Shown here: positions 18,269 through 27,394 of the stretch, in pieces
Layout of the letters: every line of letters starts with the position of its first letter
How positions within the stretch are numbered: the first letter of the stretch is position 1
NCBI GenBank assembly: GCA_964537875.1
Contig: CAZIDN010000008.1
Coordinates: forward strand, 1-64,000
Source: JAPKZH01 sp964537875
GTDB lineage: Bacteria; Acidobacteriota; Aminicenantia; Aminicenantales; UBA4085
Direction of reading: 5' to 3'
DNA: 64,000 bases
Notes under the pieces: model-generated
Told to the model about the DNA's origin: nothing
Seen by the model: only the letters and a program-made list of their open reading frames with translations
The model's database searches: none
Translations under genes and position numbers: made by a program

Positions 18269-18961
18269 ATGGCCATCTTCCTGGATACCGGAAAAATCGA
18301 GGACGTCGAAAAGTATATGCGAATGGGGATCATCCGCGGCGTGACGACGAACCCGACCATCCTTCTGAAGTCCGGCGTCACGGGCGGCAAGACAGAGATC
18401 CGGAAGCGGTGCGCTGAGATCGCTAAGATAATAGCCCCCTTTCCCCTGTCCGTCGAAGTGACGACGAACGATCCGGCAGATATGATCAGACAGGGCCGGG
18501 AATTCGCCGGCTGGGCGGACAACGTCATCGTTAAGATCACAATCCACGGGCCGGAGGGCGAGCTGGAGAATCTTGAGGTGGTCCATGCCCTCGAAACAAA
18601 GCACAGCGTCCGGGTCAACGTCACGGCCATGATGAGCGCCCAGCAGTGCCTGCTGGCCGCCTTGGCCGGCGCAACCTTCGTGTCGCTCTTCGGAGGCCGG
18701 GTCAACAACATGGGATATAACTGCATAGAGGAAATCCGGAAAACGCGGCGTGTTCTTGACGCCCAAGGCCTTAAAGCGAAGATTATCATCGGCTCGACGC
18801 GGGAGGTTCTGAACGTAATCGAGTGGCTCGAGGCAGGCGCCCACATCGTCACGGTCGTGCCCGAGCTTCTCAAAGGGATGATCATCCATCCCTACTCGAA
18901 AGAGACGGTCAGGATGTTCCTTGAAGACGCCCGGAAAGCCGGCTCCGGCCGCTCCGCATGA
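18269..18961 (+). CDS. transaldolase/fructose-6-phosphate aldolase-like protein
   Basis: A 230-residue small-type transaldolase. I chose the ATG at 18269 because AAAGGAGG lies at the right distance. MAIFLDTGKIEDVEKYM and GVTTNPTILLKSG are family marks, and Lys89 in NVIVKITIHG is in the place of the Schiff-base lysine, though the usual VKxP is VKIT. NVTAMMSAQQCLLAALAGATFVS follows as in FSA/TalC enzymes. It could make or cleave sedoheptulose-7-phosphate and so feed the GmhA-like isomerase directly upstream. It is the last gene before a promoter for the export genes. Confidence 0.82.
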   Translation: MAIFLDTGKIEDVEKYMRMGIIRGVTTNPTILLKSGVTGGKTEIRKRCAEIAKIIAPFPLSVEVTTNDPADMIRQGREFAGWADNVIVKITIHGPEGELENLEVVHALETKHSVRVNVTAMMSAQQCLLAALAGATFVSLFGGRVNNMGYNCIEEIRKTRRVLDAQGLKAKIIIGSTREVLNVIEWLEAGAHIVTVVPELLKGMIIHPYSKETVRMFLEDARKAGSGRSA

Positions 18962-18986
18962 CGGCGAGTTTTTTTCGGTATATAAT
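18958..18986 (+). promoter_or_regulatory. sigma70-type promoter before the Wzc-type gene
   Basis: ATGACG at 18958-18963 (4 of 6 to the -35 consensus) and a perfect TATAAT at 18981-18986 are separated by 17 bases. The start of transcription would be near 18993, leaving a short leader with AAGG before the ATG at 19008. Seen by eye only. Confidence 0.6.
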
Positions 18987-19007
18987 GACACGGCAAGGTA
19001 GGTTCTC

Positions 19008-21218
19008 ATGATTCTCACGAACGGCGAAAACAACATCCATGCGCCCAAAGAGGCGCGCGAAATCAACCTTCTTGAGTACTGGGGGGTCGTCTGGAAACGG
19101 CGCTGGCTCATTGTGTCCTTTGCGGTCGTCGTATTGGCGGCCGCCGCCGTCAAGACGTTCACCCAGACCCCGATCTTTACGGCGAGCGGGACGCTTCTCA
19201 TCGAGCGCGAGTACAATTTATACTTGACCCAGGAGGACTTCTACCAGCCGCAGATACTTCAGGAAGACTATTATCAAACTCAATACCGGCTGCTCCGGAG
19301 CCGGGCTGTCGCCGAACGCACCGTGGACAAGCTCGGCCTTATCGAACAGGTGTCGGGCGCAAACAGCAAACCGAAGGGGAATGGCCCCGCGCCCGAAAGG
19401 GCCATGCTCCGCAGGCAGCTTGCCGGCTTTATTCTGGGCTCGATGTCGGTCTCTCCCATACGAATGACGCGGTTGGTTTCCGTAAGCTTCGGGAATCCCG
19501 ACCCGAAGTTCGCCGCCGAAGCCGTAAACGCCATCTTTGAATCTTTCATCGACCTGAACATCGAATCGAAGTCCCAGGCAACCGAACAGGCCACGGAGTT
19601 CCTGACGCAGCAGATCTCGAGCCTGCGGACAGAGATCGAGCCGAAGGAGAGGGCGCTTCAGGCCTACGGAGTGCAGAAGAACATCATCGCCCTGAGCGAT
19701 AAGGAGACCACGATCCTCGAAAAGCTCGGCGATTTCAACAAAGCCCTGACGGTCGCTCAACTCGACCGCATCAGTAAGGAAGCCTATTACAGCGAGATTA
19801 AAAACGCCACGCCGGAATATTTCCCGGAAACGCTCGCCAACCCGCTCATCCAGCGCCTGCGCCAGGACTACGCCCAATTCAAACGCGAGTACACGAAGAA
19901 GTCCGAGACATTCAAGCCCAACTACCCGGAAATGCAGCGACTCAAGGCAGAGCTCGAAAGCGCCCGCAGCCTCCTCGAAAGCGAGACGAAAAACCTGATC
20001 AAGGCCGCCCAGGCGGAATACCAGGCGGCCCTGCAGCGCGAGAAGTCGCTCCTGGAGGCCTTCAACAAGCAGAAGGCCGAGTCTATCCAGTTAAACAGCA
20101 ACGCCATCTCCTACAACAGCCTGAAGATCGAGCTCCAGAACAGGAAAGACCTTCTCGATCAGCTCCTCAAGCGGCAGAGCGAGACGGGTGTTTCGGCCCG
20201 GCTCAAGGGATTGCGGACGGCGAACGCCCGGGTCATCGACTCGGCCGAGACGCCGCTCGCGCCGTCGAGCCCGAATAAGAAACGGAACCTTATGCTTGCG
20301 CTTTTTCTGGGATTTTTCGGGGGCCTGGGCATGGCTTTCCTCCTGGAGTATCTGGACCATTCCGTGAAGACGGCCGAGGACGTGGAGAAGGTCGTGAAAC
20401 TCCCTGTGCTGGGGATTGTCGCCGAGTTTAGCCCGGAAGAATTCCGGAAGAAGGGATACGGATATGGATACAGTCGCCGCGGCAAGGAGAACCCCCCTGC
20501 CCAGCCGTCCGAGAAAGAGCCTCCCGTCAAGTCCATCGATTTGATCACAGTCGTCGCTCCGAAATCCGGGTTTTCCGAAAGTTACCGCTCAATCCGGACG
20601 GCATTCCTCTTATCGGGGTCAACTGCTAATCTCAAAGCGATAATTTTCACAAGCCCGCTGCCTCTCGAAGGCAAATCGGCAAACATATGCAATTTTGCCG
20701 TGACCCTCGCCCAGGCCGGTAAAAAAGTCCTAATCGTGGACTCCGACTTGCGGAAGCCGCGGCAACATAGAATCTTCGGCATCAAGAACCTTCACGGCCT
20801 GACGAACCACCTGACCGCCGGCGAGGAAATGAAGGATCTGATCAAGGCGACTCGGGTTCCCAGCGTGTTCATGGTTAACGCCGGCCCAGTGCCGCCCAAC
20901 CCCGCCGAACTCCTGGGGTCGGAGAAGATGGCCGAGTTCTTGGCGCAGACCAAGCGCTTTTTTGATTTCATCCTGATCGACACGCCGCCGTTACTTCCCG
21001 TATCAGACGCCCTTGTCCTCGGCCCGTTCGTGGACGGGGCCGTTCTGATCGTCTGGAGCGGCAAGACGCCCCGGGATGCCCTGAGATCGGCCAGGGAAAA
21101 GCTCGACATGGTCCAGGTCAAGACGCTCGGCGTTATCATCAACCACCAGAGCCTGAAGGAACAGGGGTACCACTATAAGAAATATTACCATGCCTACTCG
21201 CACTACGGCGAGGGGTGA
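19008..21218 (+). CDS. polysaccharide co-polymerase / tyrosine autokinase (Wzc type)
   Basis: A 736-residue inner-membrane protein of the Wzc/BY-kinase family that controls chain length and export. The Wzz domain has its first membrane helix near residues 37-58, a long coiled-coil periplasmic part, and a second helix (LMLALFLGFFGGLGMAFLLEYLD) near residue 430. The cytoplasmic ATPase has Walker A FTSPLPLEGKSANICNFA near residue 550, Walker A' KKVLIVDSDLRKPRQH and Walker B FDFILIDTPPLLPVSDAL. The C-terminal tail YHYKKYYHAYSHYGEG is the tyrosine cluster that is autophosphorylated. A cognate PHP-type phosphatase is encoded at 33546. A promoter lies directly upstream; the stop overlaps the next start. 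Confidence 0.92.
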   Translation: MILTNGENNIHAPKEAREINLLEYWGVVWKRRWLIVSFAVVVLAAAAVKTFTQTPIFTASGTLLIEREYNLYLTQEDFYQPQILQEDYYQTQYRLLRSRAVAERTVDKLGLIEQVSGANSKPKGNGPAPERAMLRRQLAGFILGSMSVSPIRMTRLVSVSFGNPDPKFAAEAVNAIFESFIDLNIESKSQATEQATEFLTQQISSLRTEIEPKERALQAYGVQKNIIALSDKETTILEKLGDFNKALTVAQLDRISKEAYYSEIKNATPEYFPETLANPLIQRLRQDYAQFKREYTKKSETFKPNYPEMQRLKAELESARSLLESETKNLIKAAQAEYQAALQREKSLLEAFNKQKAESIQLNSNAISYNSLKIELQNRKDLLDQLLKRQSETGVSARLKGLRTANARVIDSAETPLAPSSPNKKRNLMLALFLGFFGGLGMAFLLEYLDHSVKTAEDVEKVVKLPVLGIVAEFSPEEFRKKGYGYGYSRRGKENPPAQPSEKEPPVKSIDLITVVAPKSGFSESYRSIRTAFLLSGSTANLKAIIFTSPLPLEGKSANICNFAVTLAQAGKKVLIVDSDLRKPRQHRIFGIKNLHGLTNHLTAGEEMKDLIKATRVPSVFMVNAGPVPPNPAELLGSEKMAEFLAQTKRFFDFILIDTPPLLPVSDALVLGPFVDGAVLIVWSGKTPRDALRSAREKLDMVQVKTLGVIINHQSLKEQGYHYKKYYHAYSHYGEG

Positions 21219-23452
21219 GCCTAAACACGTCCTTGCTCGATAACATCATTTTCGCCGGGACCTGTCTGGTCCTCCTCCTCATCCCGCTTCCATACGGGGG
21301 AGTGGAGGAATGGGCGATTTTCGCCTTCGAGGCTGCAGTAATCATCCTCTTCGGTCTGGATTTGGCGTCGGGAAAAAGTCGGAACGCGGCAGCCGGAGCA
21401 GGCGGACAGTCCGAGAACGTCCAAGTAAAAACGCGGGGAGGGGGCGCCCTCCTGGCGGCGAAAATAATGCTGGCCTTCTTTTTTGCGGTTTCGGTATTCC
21501 AGATCATTCCCCTGCCTTCGTCATGGATCGGTTTCCTTTCTCCGGCGACGCGGAGTCTGGATATGGCCGCCGTGCGAGCCGGGCTGGGTGAAATCGCGGG
21601 GCGGCGGACGATGTCTCTTTCCCTCTCTCCGCAGGCCGGCCTCTACGAGATCGTCAAGCTCTTCTGCTACGCACTTTTCGGCACGCTCGTGTTCCGCAGA
21701 ATCCGATCCCGTTCCCGGGCGAAAATTCTCGTTTATGTCATGATGGCCGCCGGGGTCTTCGAGGCGCTCTATGGGCTGGAAGAACTTTTCGGCGGCACAT
21801 CCCGGATTTTTGGATGGAAAAACAGATATTACGCGGGCTCCGCCTTCGGGACGTTTGTCAACAGGAACCATTTCTCCGCCTTTTTGGAAATGATCTTGCC
21901 CCTCTGCCTTGGATATGTCCTGGCCCGGGCGGATTTTTTCTCTATGGAGAAAGGGCTCACGCTACGGCAAAAAATTCTCTGGTTCGGCCAGGAACGCCTG
22001 CAGAAGACCATTGCGGTGGGCGTCATTCCGGTCATCATGGGCCTCGGGATTGTTTTTTCCTATTCGCGGTCCGGCGTCTTCGTGCTCATCGCGTCCATTT
22101 TATTTATGATTGCCCTCTCTTCCCTGGCGCCAAATAGGCACGAAGAAGACATCGACGGCAGCGGAGCGCCGACCTCTAAGAGGTCCCGCCGCCTCCTGCG
22201 GATCATTTTTCTGGTCGTCGTGGGAGCGGCCCTGTGGATTGGAATCGATCCTCTGATCAAAAGGTTTTCGCCCGACCTTATAACGGGAGAAGGCCGCCCG
22301 ATTCTTTATAAATACACAGGAGATATGATCCGGGCGAATCCCGTTTTCGGGGTCGGTCTCGGCGCTTATGTTTATGGGTACGGGCTCTTTGAAAAAAAAT
22401 ACACCCAGGGCTTGACGACGCACGCCCACAACGATTATCTGGAGGTCCTGGCGGAGAGTGGGATTCCGGCCGGGGGCATGCTGATCGCGGCTGCGTTCGC
22501 CGTATTGGCGGCGATGTCGGCGCTTTGGGTGAGACGGCGCGATTCTTCCTCGCGAGGCGTCGGGCTCGGCTGCACCGCGGCAATCGCGGCGATCCTGATC
22601 CACAGCTTCACTGATTACAGCCTCCGCATGCCGGCAAATGCCCTTTATTTCGTAACGCTTTTCGCGCTGGGGTTGGGTGTTTTGTCATTGCGCCGGCCGT
22701 CGGTTGCGAGGCCGCAGGCCGTGCCGCCGCCTTCCATCTCCCGGGGGCGGAAGTGGAGGGCGGTTTTCACGACATTCGGAGTGGTTTTTCTGCTGTTCAT
22801 CACGGTCAAACTTAATATGGGATATCTGTATCTCGGCTGCTATGAGTCCGCGCGCGCTGAAGCCGCGCAAAAAGGAGAAAGCCTTGAAAGGAAGTTTCCC
22901 ATATTAGAAAAGCATTTGCTTCGGGCGGTTCGCTGGTGGAAAAATCCTATCTTTTTTAGGGAGATGGGCCGGCTTTATCACGAGATGGCCATCGCCGCGA
23001 ACGACTCTGAGAAGCCGGAAGCGAGGGACGCTTTTGCCGGCCGCGCCGGGCAATCTCTGACTTCCCAGATCGAGCGAAGTCCGGCGGACGCGTTCGCCTA
23101 TTACGAATTGGGGCAGACGTATATGCTTATCAATTACCCGCTGCTGACATACCGTGACAAAGCCCTGCGATATATGCGCCGCGCCCTCGAGGTCAAGCCC
23201 TATGATTTGTTCCTCAACGTGAACGTCCTGTTTAATTTTCTTGCGCAGTGGGACACTTTAGACAAAGAAAATAAGGAATTCGTTTTTAGGACACTCAGAA
23301 CGGCCTGGACACAAGAAGAAAAGGTCTTCTTCCCGGAGCTCGTAAAAAAATGGAAGAGGGCGGGGGGAGACCTCGACGGGTTGAAAGCGATATTGAAGTC
23401 AGACCCGGATGTATGGAATCTTGCCTCGCGCCATTTCGCCGTGGTTCCTTGA
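21215..23452 (+). CDS. O-antigen polymerase/ligase (Wzy_C) with TPR tail
   Basis: A 745-residue protein, GTG start in a GTGA overlap with the kinase gene. About ten membrane helices occupy residues 1-520; the Wzy_C/O-antigen-ligase loop is seen as FGTFVNRNHFSAFLEMILP near residue 210 and THAHNDYLEVLAESGIP near residue 405. The C-terminal 220 residues are soluble and helical, with a TPR-like part (ADAFAYYELGQTYMLINYP, LRYMRRALEVKPYDLF). It joins or ligates repeat units at the outer face of the cytoplasmic membrane. A deleted second copy is at 35134. A convergent outer-membrane gene follows after 63 bases. Confidence 0.88.
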   Translation: MSLNTSLLDNIIFAGTCLVLLLIPLPYGGVEEWAIFAFEAAVIILFGLDLASGKSRNAAAGAGGQSENVQVKTRGGGALLAAKIMLAFFFAVSVFQIIPLPSSWIGFLSPATRSLDMAAVRAGLGEIAGRRTMSLSLSPQAGLYEIVKLFCYALFGTLVFRRIRSRSRAKILVYVMMAAGVFEALYGLEELFGGTSRIFGWKNRYYAGSAFGTFVNRNHFSAFLEMILPLCLGYVLARADFFSMEKGLTLRQKILWFGQERLQKTIAVGVIPVIMGLGIVFSYSRSGVFVLIASILFMIALSSLAPNRHEEDIDGSGAPTSKRSRRLLRIIFLVVVGAALWIGIDPLIKRFSPDLITGEGRPILYKYTGDMIRANPVFGVGLGAYVYGYGLFEKKYTQGLTTHAHNDYLEVLAESGIPAGGMLIAAAFAVLAAMSALWVRRRDSSSRGVGLGCTAAIAAILIHSFTDYSLRMPANALYFVTLFALGLGVLSLRRPSVARPQAVPPPSISRGRKWRAVFTTFGVVFLLFITVKLNMGYLYLGCYESARAEAAQKGESLERKFPILEKHLLRAVRWWKNPIFFREMGRLYHEMAIAANDSEKPEARDAFAGRAGQSLTSQIERSPADAFAYYELGQTYMLINYPLLTYRDKALRYMRRALEVKPYDLFLNVNVLFNFLAQWDTLDKENKEFVFRTLRTAWTQEEKVFFPELVKKWKRAGGDLDGLKAILKSDPDVWNLASRHFAVVP

Positions 23453-23504
23453 ACCCGGAATTGGTCCGCCGGGAATAAAATCACCGCATAAGGATTTCCG
23501 GGTT
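23452..23504. terminator. possible bidirectional terminator between convergent genes
   Basis: AACCCGGAA at 23452-23460 and TTCCGGGTT at 23496-23504 are perfect reverse complements and flank the short convergent intergenic space. No T-tract follows, so intrinsic termination is uncertain. Confidence 0.3.
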
Positions 23505-23515
23505 AGGAATTCAAT

Positions 23516-24686
23516 CTAAAAGTTGTAAGTGAGGTTGAGGTTAGCGAATTGGCGTTTGGATCGCCAGCCGTAATTCCAGCCGATGAGATCCATCTTCCGG
23601 TCCCATCGGCCCGCCGTGACACCCAGGCCGATGTTCTTTTTCAGGCGGAAGTAAAGGCCAACTGATTGCATAGTGAATTTATCGGCCATGCTGAAATCCC
23701 CTGCGCCCGCTTCCCCGGAGGCAGGCCGGTAGGCGTTTCGGACAACGTTATAGTCATAGTCCAGGCGGACCTTGCGCTTGAAAATATAAAGCGAGAGGCC
23801 GCCGCCGGCTATATTTTCGATAAAGAAGCGGGCGTTGAACCACACGGAAAACTGGACGTCCCGGCGGTAGGAGCCGCGCAGCCTGATCGGCCGGGCGATG
23901 TCCACGGAGACGCTCGAATCGCCCACAAGCCCCTGGAAATCAGGCTTGGCTCCATTCAAGGGGTAGAGCGTCTTGTACCCCAGGCGGACGCGGCCGTTGA
24001 CCCGGCCCCCGGGTGAAAACTCGAACCCGGCGTACGCCGTCCGGGTTTCTGCATCGCGCGGATTGAGGGGATTTCGGAAGTCGAACCTGCCGTATTCGAG
24101 CTGGACGAAAGCGCGTATGCGGGGCGTCATCTGGAGGTAAAAGCCTCCGGCGGCGCGGAATTCGTCGCGGTCGAGTTCTTGAGCGACCGGGAAGTTTTCG
24201 AACTCCAGGTTTTCGTAGCGGATCCGGGAAGCCGAAATATCCACGGAGAAACCGGTCTTTTTCCCCGTCTGCAGCAAGGCTGAGGCCTGGACGTCGGCCT
24301 GCTTCCGCCGCGGCCGGATGTCGATTTCGTAGTTCCACCGCTCCCGGGCATCCGTCCAGGCGGCGCCGGCGGAGAGAAACATTTTATTCAGGAGAATGTT
24401 CGCATCTGCGCGGAAGTAGTTATTCCAGGCTCGCTCCCGTGTCGTTTCAATGAAGTAAACATAGCGGGGCGATTCATAGAGCGTCAGGACGATTTTCTTC
24501 CGGATCGCGAGATAACCGGTAAAGGACGGCCCGACCGTAAGCCTGTAATCCCCGACCGCCTCCGGCTGGGAATAGATGTTCGAATCATACCCAAGATCGC
24601 TGAGGATGATTTCGGGACGGATCCGGAAGGGACCGACTTTCCAGGCTGCGAGGCTCATCTGCCTGAGAAGCTCCTCGCCTTTATAN
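23516..24686 (-). CDS. outer-membrane beta-barrel protein, 5' end lost in gap
   Basis: The visible 390 residues are the C-terminal part of an outer-membrane beta-barrel. Alternating hydrophobic and polar strands (LRLTVGPSFTGYLAIRKK-like, VRLDYDYNVVRNAYRP, NIGLGVTAGRWDRK) end in NLNLTYNF with the terminal Phe used for BAM recognition. Such barrels accompany polysaccharide export loci and serve as channels or modification-enzyme anchors. The start lies in or beyond the N run, so the gene is partial. It is transcribed towards the polymerase gene. Specific function not known. Confidence 0.75.
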
Positions 24687-24785
24687 NNNNNNNNNNNNNN
24701 NNNNNNNNNNNNNNNNNNNNNNNNNNNNNNNNNNNNNNNNNNNNNNNNNNNNNNNNNNNNNNNNNNNNNNNNNNNNNNNNNNNNN
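24687..24785. other. assembly gap (99 N)
   Basis: A run of 99 undetermined bases. It truncates the beta-barrel gene on its left and the PqqD-like gene on its right. Distance and even order across it depend on the scaffolding; the true gap length may differ. Confidence 0.99.
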
Positions 24786-25046
24786 GATGTCGTCCTTAGA
24801 GAGGAAGACGAGGACGGCGCACTTCTCTTCAATCCCGATACGAACCAGGTCCGGGTGCTCAACGCGACAGCCGTCTTCCTCTGGCACCTCTGTGATGGTA
24901 CGAAGGGCGTCCCCGATATGGCCGCCGCCCTGAAAACCCAATTCGAAGGAGTGCCGGAGAAGGAGGCCGAGGACCATGTCAAGTCGTTCATGGACGACAT
25001 GACGGCCAACGGCTTCATCGGGGTCGCCGAGGAAGAAAAAAAATAG
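24786..25046 (+). CDS. PqqD-like peptide chaperone (ScmD-like), 5' end lost in gap
   Basis: Eighty-six residues remain. The pattern FNPDTNQVRVLNATAVFLWHLCDGT followed by an acidic helix with FMDDMTANGFIGV is the PqqD fold, a winged-helix domain that binds the leader of a precursor peptide and presents it to a radical SAM enzyme. Only a few N-terminal residues should be missing. It stands 12 bases before the first radical SAM gene, the usual order in SynChlorMet-type cassettes. The final EEEKK tail is charged and probably disordered. Confidence 0.85.
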   Translation, partial: DVVLREEDEDGALLFNPDTNQVRVLNATAVFLWHLCDGTKGVPDMAAALKTQFEGVPEKEAEDHVKSFMDDMTANGFIGVAEEEKK

Positions 25047-25058
25047 GGGGGCGCAGGA

Positions 25059-26207
25059 ATGTCCGCAACGCGAGACTCGAGGCGTCCGTCCCCCAGCGTT
25101 ACCGTAATGCCCAGCCCGAGGTCCGTGCAAATCTCGATTACCGGCGCCTGCAACCTGAAGTGCCGGTACTGTTTCTACACCAACGAGATGGCCGCCCTGG
25201 CCGACCTCCCGACATCCGAGTGGCTTCGCTTCTTCGAGGAGCTCGGCCGCCTTGGGGTTATGGACGTCACTTTAAGCGGCGGCGAGCCGTTTGCCCGGCG
25301 AGACCTTTTTGAACTCATCGATGGGATCGCTGCCAACCGCATGCGCTACGCGATTCTTTCGAACGGAACGCTCATCGACGACACCCTGCTTAACCGGTTC
25401 GAGACGGGCAAGCGACGGCCGCGCCTGAATAATATCCAGGTTTCGCTTGACGGCTCTTGCGCCGAGATCCACGACCGGAATCGTCCGGGGAGCTTCGCCC
25501 GCGCCCTGCACGGCCTTAAGCGGCTCAAGACGCGCGGGTTTCCCGTCCAGGTCCGGACGACGATCAGCCGTCACAATATAGACGATTTGGAGAACATCGC
25601 CCGTCTGCTCCTGGAAGAAATCGGCCTGGCGTCCTTCAGCACCAATGAGGCCGCTCCCCTGGGCACAGGCTGCACCAATCGCGCCGAGACGGCTCTCACC
25701 CCGGCCGACCAGAAAAAAGCGATGGCCGTCATCGACCGGCTTCTCGCCCGCTACCCGGGACGTCTCCAGGCCCAGGCCGGTCCCCAGGCCAAGCTCAAGG
25801 CCTACCGCGAGATGGAACGCGCCCGCCGGACAGGGGAAAAGACGGCGGACTGGAAAATGGGCTATCTCAGCGGCTGCGGCTGCGTTTTCAACAGAATTGA
25901 TGTCCTTCATGACGGGACGATCGTCCCCTGCTGCATGCTGCCCGGGCTTGTCCTCGGCAACATCACTCGTGATTCACTGGGCGAAATCTGGCTGAACCAT
26001 CCTACGCTGCAGATGCTCCGCGAGCGGCGGAATATCGCCATGAGAGAAGTTGAAGGCTGCCGGGATTGCGAATGGAATGAGATCTGCAACGGAAGCTGTC
26101 CCGGGCTGGCTCACCAATTGACGGGGGACGTCAACAGGGCCAATCCGGAGGACTGCTACCGGAATTTCATCGACGCCGTCGGAGGGGTGGATGTCCTGCC
26201 TGACTGA
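25059..26207 (+). CDS. scmE: radical SAM/SPASM peptide-modifying enzyme (ScmE-like)
   Basis: A 382-residue radical SAM enzyme. The 4Fe-4S motif CNLKCRYC lies at residues 31-38 after QISITGA, SAM-binding is seen in DVTLSGGEPFARRDL, and the C-terminal SPASM domain contains CGCVFNRIDVLHDGTIVPCCMLPG and CRDCEWNEICNGSCPG with cysteines for auxiliary clusters. The sequence after the CxxxCxxC (YTNEMAALADLPTSEW) matches my knowledge of ScmE of the SynChlorMet cassette. These enzymes make radical-based crosslinks or other changes on a ribosomal peptide. The start ATG at 25059 has CAGGA before it. It overlaps the next gene by 17 bases. Confidence 0.85.
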   Translation: MSATRDSRRPSPSVTVMPSPRSVQISITGACNLKCRYCFYTNEMAALADLPTSEWLRFFEELGRLGVMDVTLSGGEPFARRDLFELIDGIAANRMRYAILSNGTLIDDTLLNRFETGKRRPRLNNIQVSLDGSCAEIHDRNRPGSFARALHGLKRLKTRGFPVQVRTTISRHNIDDLENIARLLLEEIGLASFSTNEAAPLGTGCTNRAETALTPADQKKAMAVIDRLLARYPGRLQAQAGPQAKLKAYREMERARRTGEKTADWKMGYLSGCGCVFNRIDVLHDGTIVPCCMLPGLVLGNITRDSLGEIWLNHPTLQMLRERRNIAMREVEGCRDCEWNEICNGSCPGLAHQLTGDVNRANPEDCYRNFIDAVGGVDVLPD

Positions 26208-27336
26208 GGAAAAGACAGAGGCGAATACCGCTGAAATGCAGCCGCTCGACCTGCCTGAGGGCGTGCCGCCGCTTCAATCGCTCTATATGTATATCGCCGG
26301 CTCGTGCAACCTGGCCTGCCGCCACTGCTGGATCGAGCCGGATTTCAGCCCGGACCGGTCGAAGGGGAAATTCCTCAAGCTTGAATGGGCGAAAAAGGCC
26401 GTCGTCGAGGCCAAAACTCTGGGGCTGCAATCGGTCAAGCTTACGGGCGGCGAGCCGCTTTTTTATCCACAATTCAGGGAAATCGTCCAGCTCATCGCCC
26501 AGGAAAGGATCTACATTACCATCGAGACTAACGGCACACTGGTCGATGACGATTTGGCCGCGTTTCTGAGGGATGCAGGCCGCGTCCGCTTCATCTCCGT
26601 CAGCGTGGATGGGGCAAAAGCCAAAACGCACGAAAACCTGCGCGGGGTCGCGGGGAGCTTCGACAAGGCCGTCGCGGGCATCCGATCGCTGGTGAAGGTC
26701 GGCTTCCGGCCCCAGCTTATCTGCACGCTGCACAAAGGAAACGTCGACGAAATCGAAGAAGTCATCGCCCTGGCCGAGCGTCTGGGCTGCGGCTCGGTCA
26801 AATTCAACCACGTCCAGCGTATTGGGCGCGGCGAACAGATGCTCGAGGAAGAGAAAGGGTTGGGAATCGAAGAGCTTATTGCGCTTAACGATGACCTGGA
26901 AAAATCCATCCCGGGTCGGACCAAGATCCGAACATTTTTCGATGTTCCTTATGCCTTTATGAGTATCCGAAGAATCCAGGCGAATATTGGGGTCCGCTGC
27001 AAGGTTTTAAATATTTTGGCAATACTCCCAGAGGGGGAACTATCGCTCTGTGGAATAGGAACGACATTCCATGAGCTAATTTATGGACATATCTCCCTTG
27101 AAAATCTACGGAGCGTATGGTTGTATTCCCCTGGCCTCAGGGAGCTTAGAGATAAGATTCCTTCAAGAATCGAAGGCATTTGTAAGGAATGCCTTTTTCG
27201 CGAATATTGTATGGGTCAATGCATAGCGAATAATTTCAGAAACGGAAGAAAAATCAACGCGCCGTTCTTTTTCTGTCAGCAGGCACATGAAATCGGGAAA
27301 TTTCCGAGATCACGGGTCAAAGGGAATCGGAGCTAA
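26191..27336 (+). CDS. scmF: radical SAM/SPASM peptide-modifying enzyme (ScmF-like)
   Basis: A 381-residue second radical SAM/SPASM protein. SLYMYIAGSCNLACRHCWIEP near residues 30-50 carries the cluster motif and resembles ScmF closely; VKLTGGEPLFYP is the SAM-binding GGE motif. The C-terminal part has CKVLNILAILPEGELSLCG and CKECLFREYCMGQC as SPASM cysteines. The start has GGAGG five bases upstream. The last third of the gene is visibly more AT-rich than the first part, leading into the AT-rich precursor gene. Two different SPASM enzymes on one precursor suggest two kinds or two sites of modification (inference). Confidence 0.87.
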   Translation: MSCLTEEKTEANTAEMQPLDLPEGVPPLQSLYMYIAGSCNLACRHCWIEPDFSPDRSKGKFLKLEWAKKAVVEAKTLGLQSVKLTGGEPLFYPQFREIVQLIAQERIYITIETNGTLVDDDLAAFLRDAGRVRFISVSVDGAKAKTHENLRGVAGSFDKAVAGIRSLVKVGFRPQLICTLHKGNVDEIEEVIALAERLGCGSVKFNHVQRIGRGEQMLEEEKGLGIEELIALNDDLEKSIPGRTKIRTFFDVPYAFMSIRRIQANIGVRCKVLNILAILPEGELSLCGIGTTFHELIYGHISLENLRSVWLYSPGLRELRDKIPSRIEGICKECLFREYCMGQCIANNFRNGRKINAPFFFCQQAHEIGKFPRSRVKGNRS

Positions 27337-27344
27337 AAATTAGC

Positions 27345-27373
27345 TTGACTTTGGCTTACTTTATTATTATATT
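27345..27373 (+). promoter_or_regulatory. promoter of the candidate precursor peptide gene
   Basis: TTGACT at 27345-27350 and TATATT at 27368-27373 with a 17-base spacer, in the 58-base AT-rich gap between the ScmF-like gene and the small peptide gene. Start of transcription would be near 27380, giving a leader of about 15 bases with GAGAGGG before the ATG. A separate promoter would let the peptide outnumber its enzymes. Confidence 0.65.
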
Positions 27374-27394
27374 GAATTTGTGAGAGGGTTGAAC

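Noticed and set aside
23516..25153. A single - strand frame running through the N gap
   Set aside because: The frame is open only because N codons are not stops. To the right of the gap the + strand holds a clear PqqD-like protein, so the beta-barrel frame ends at the gap.
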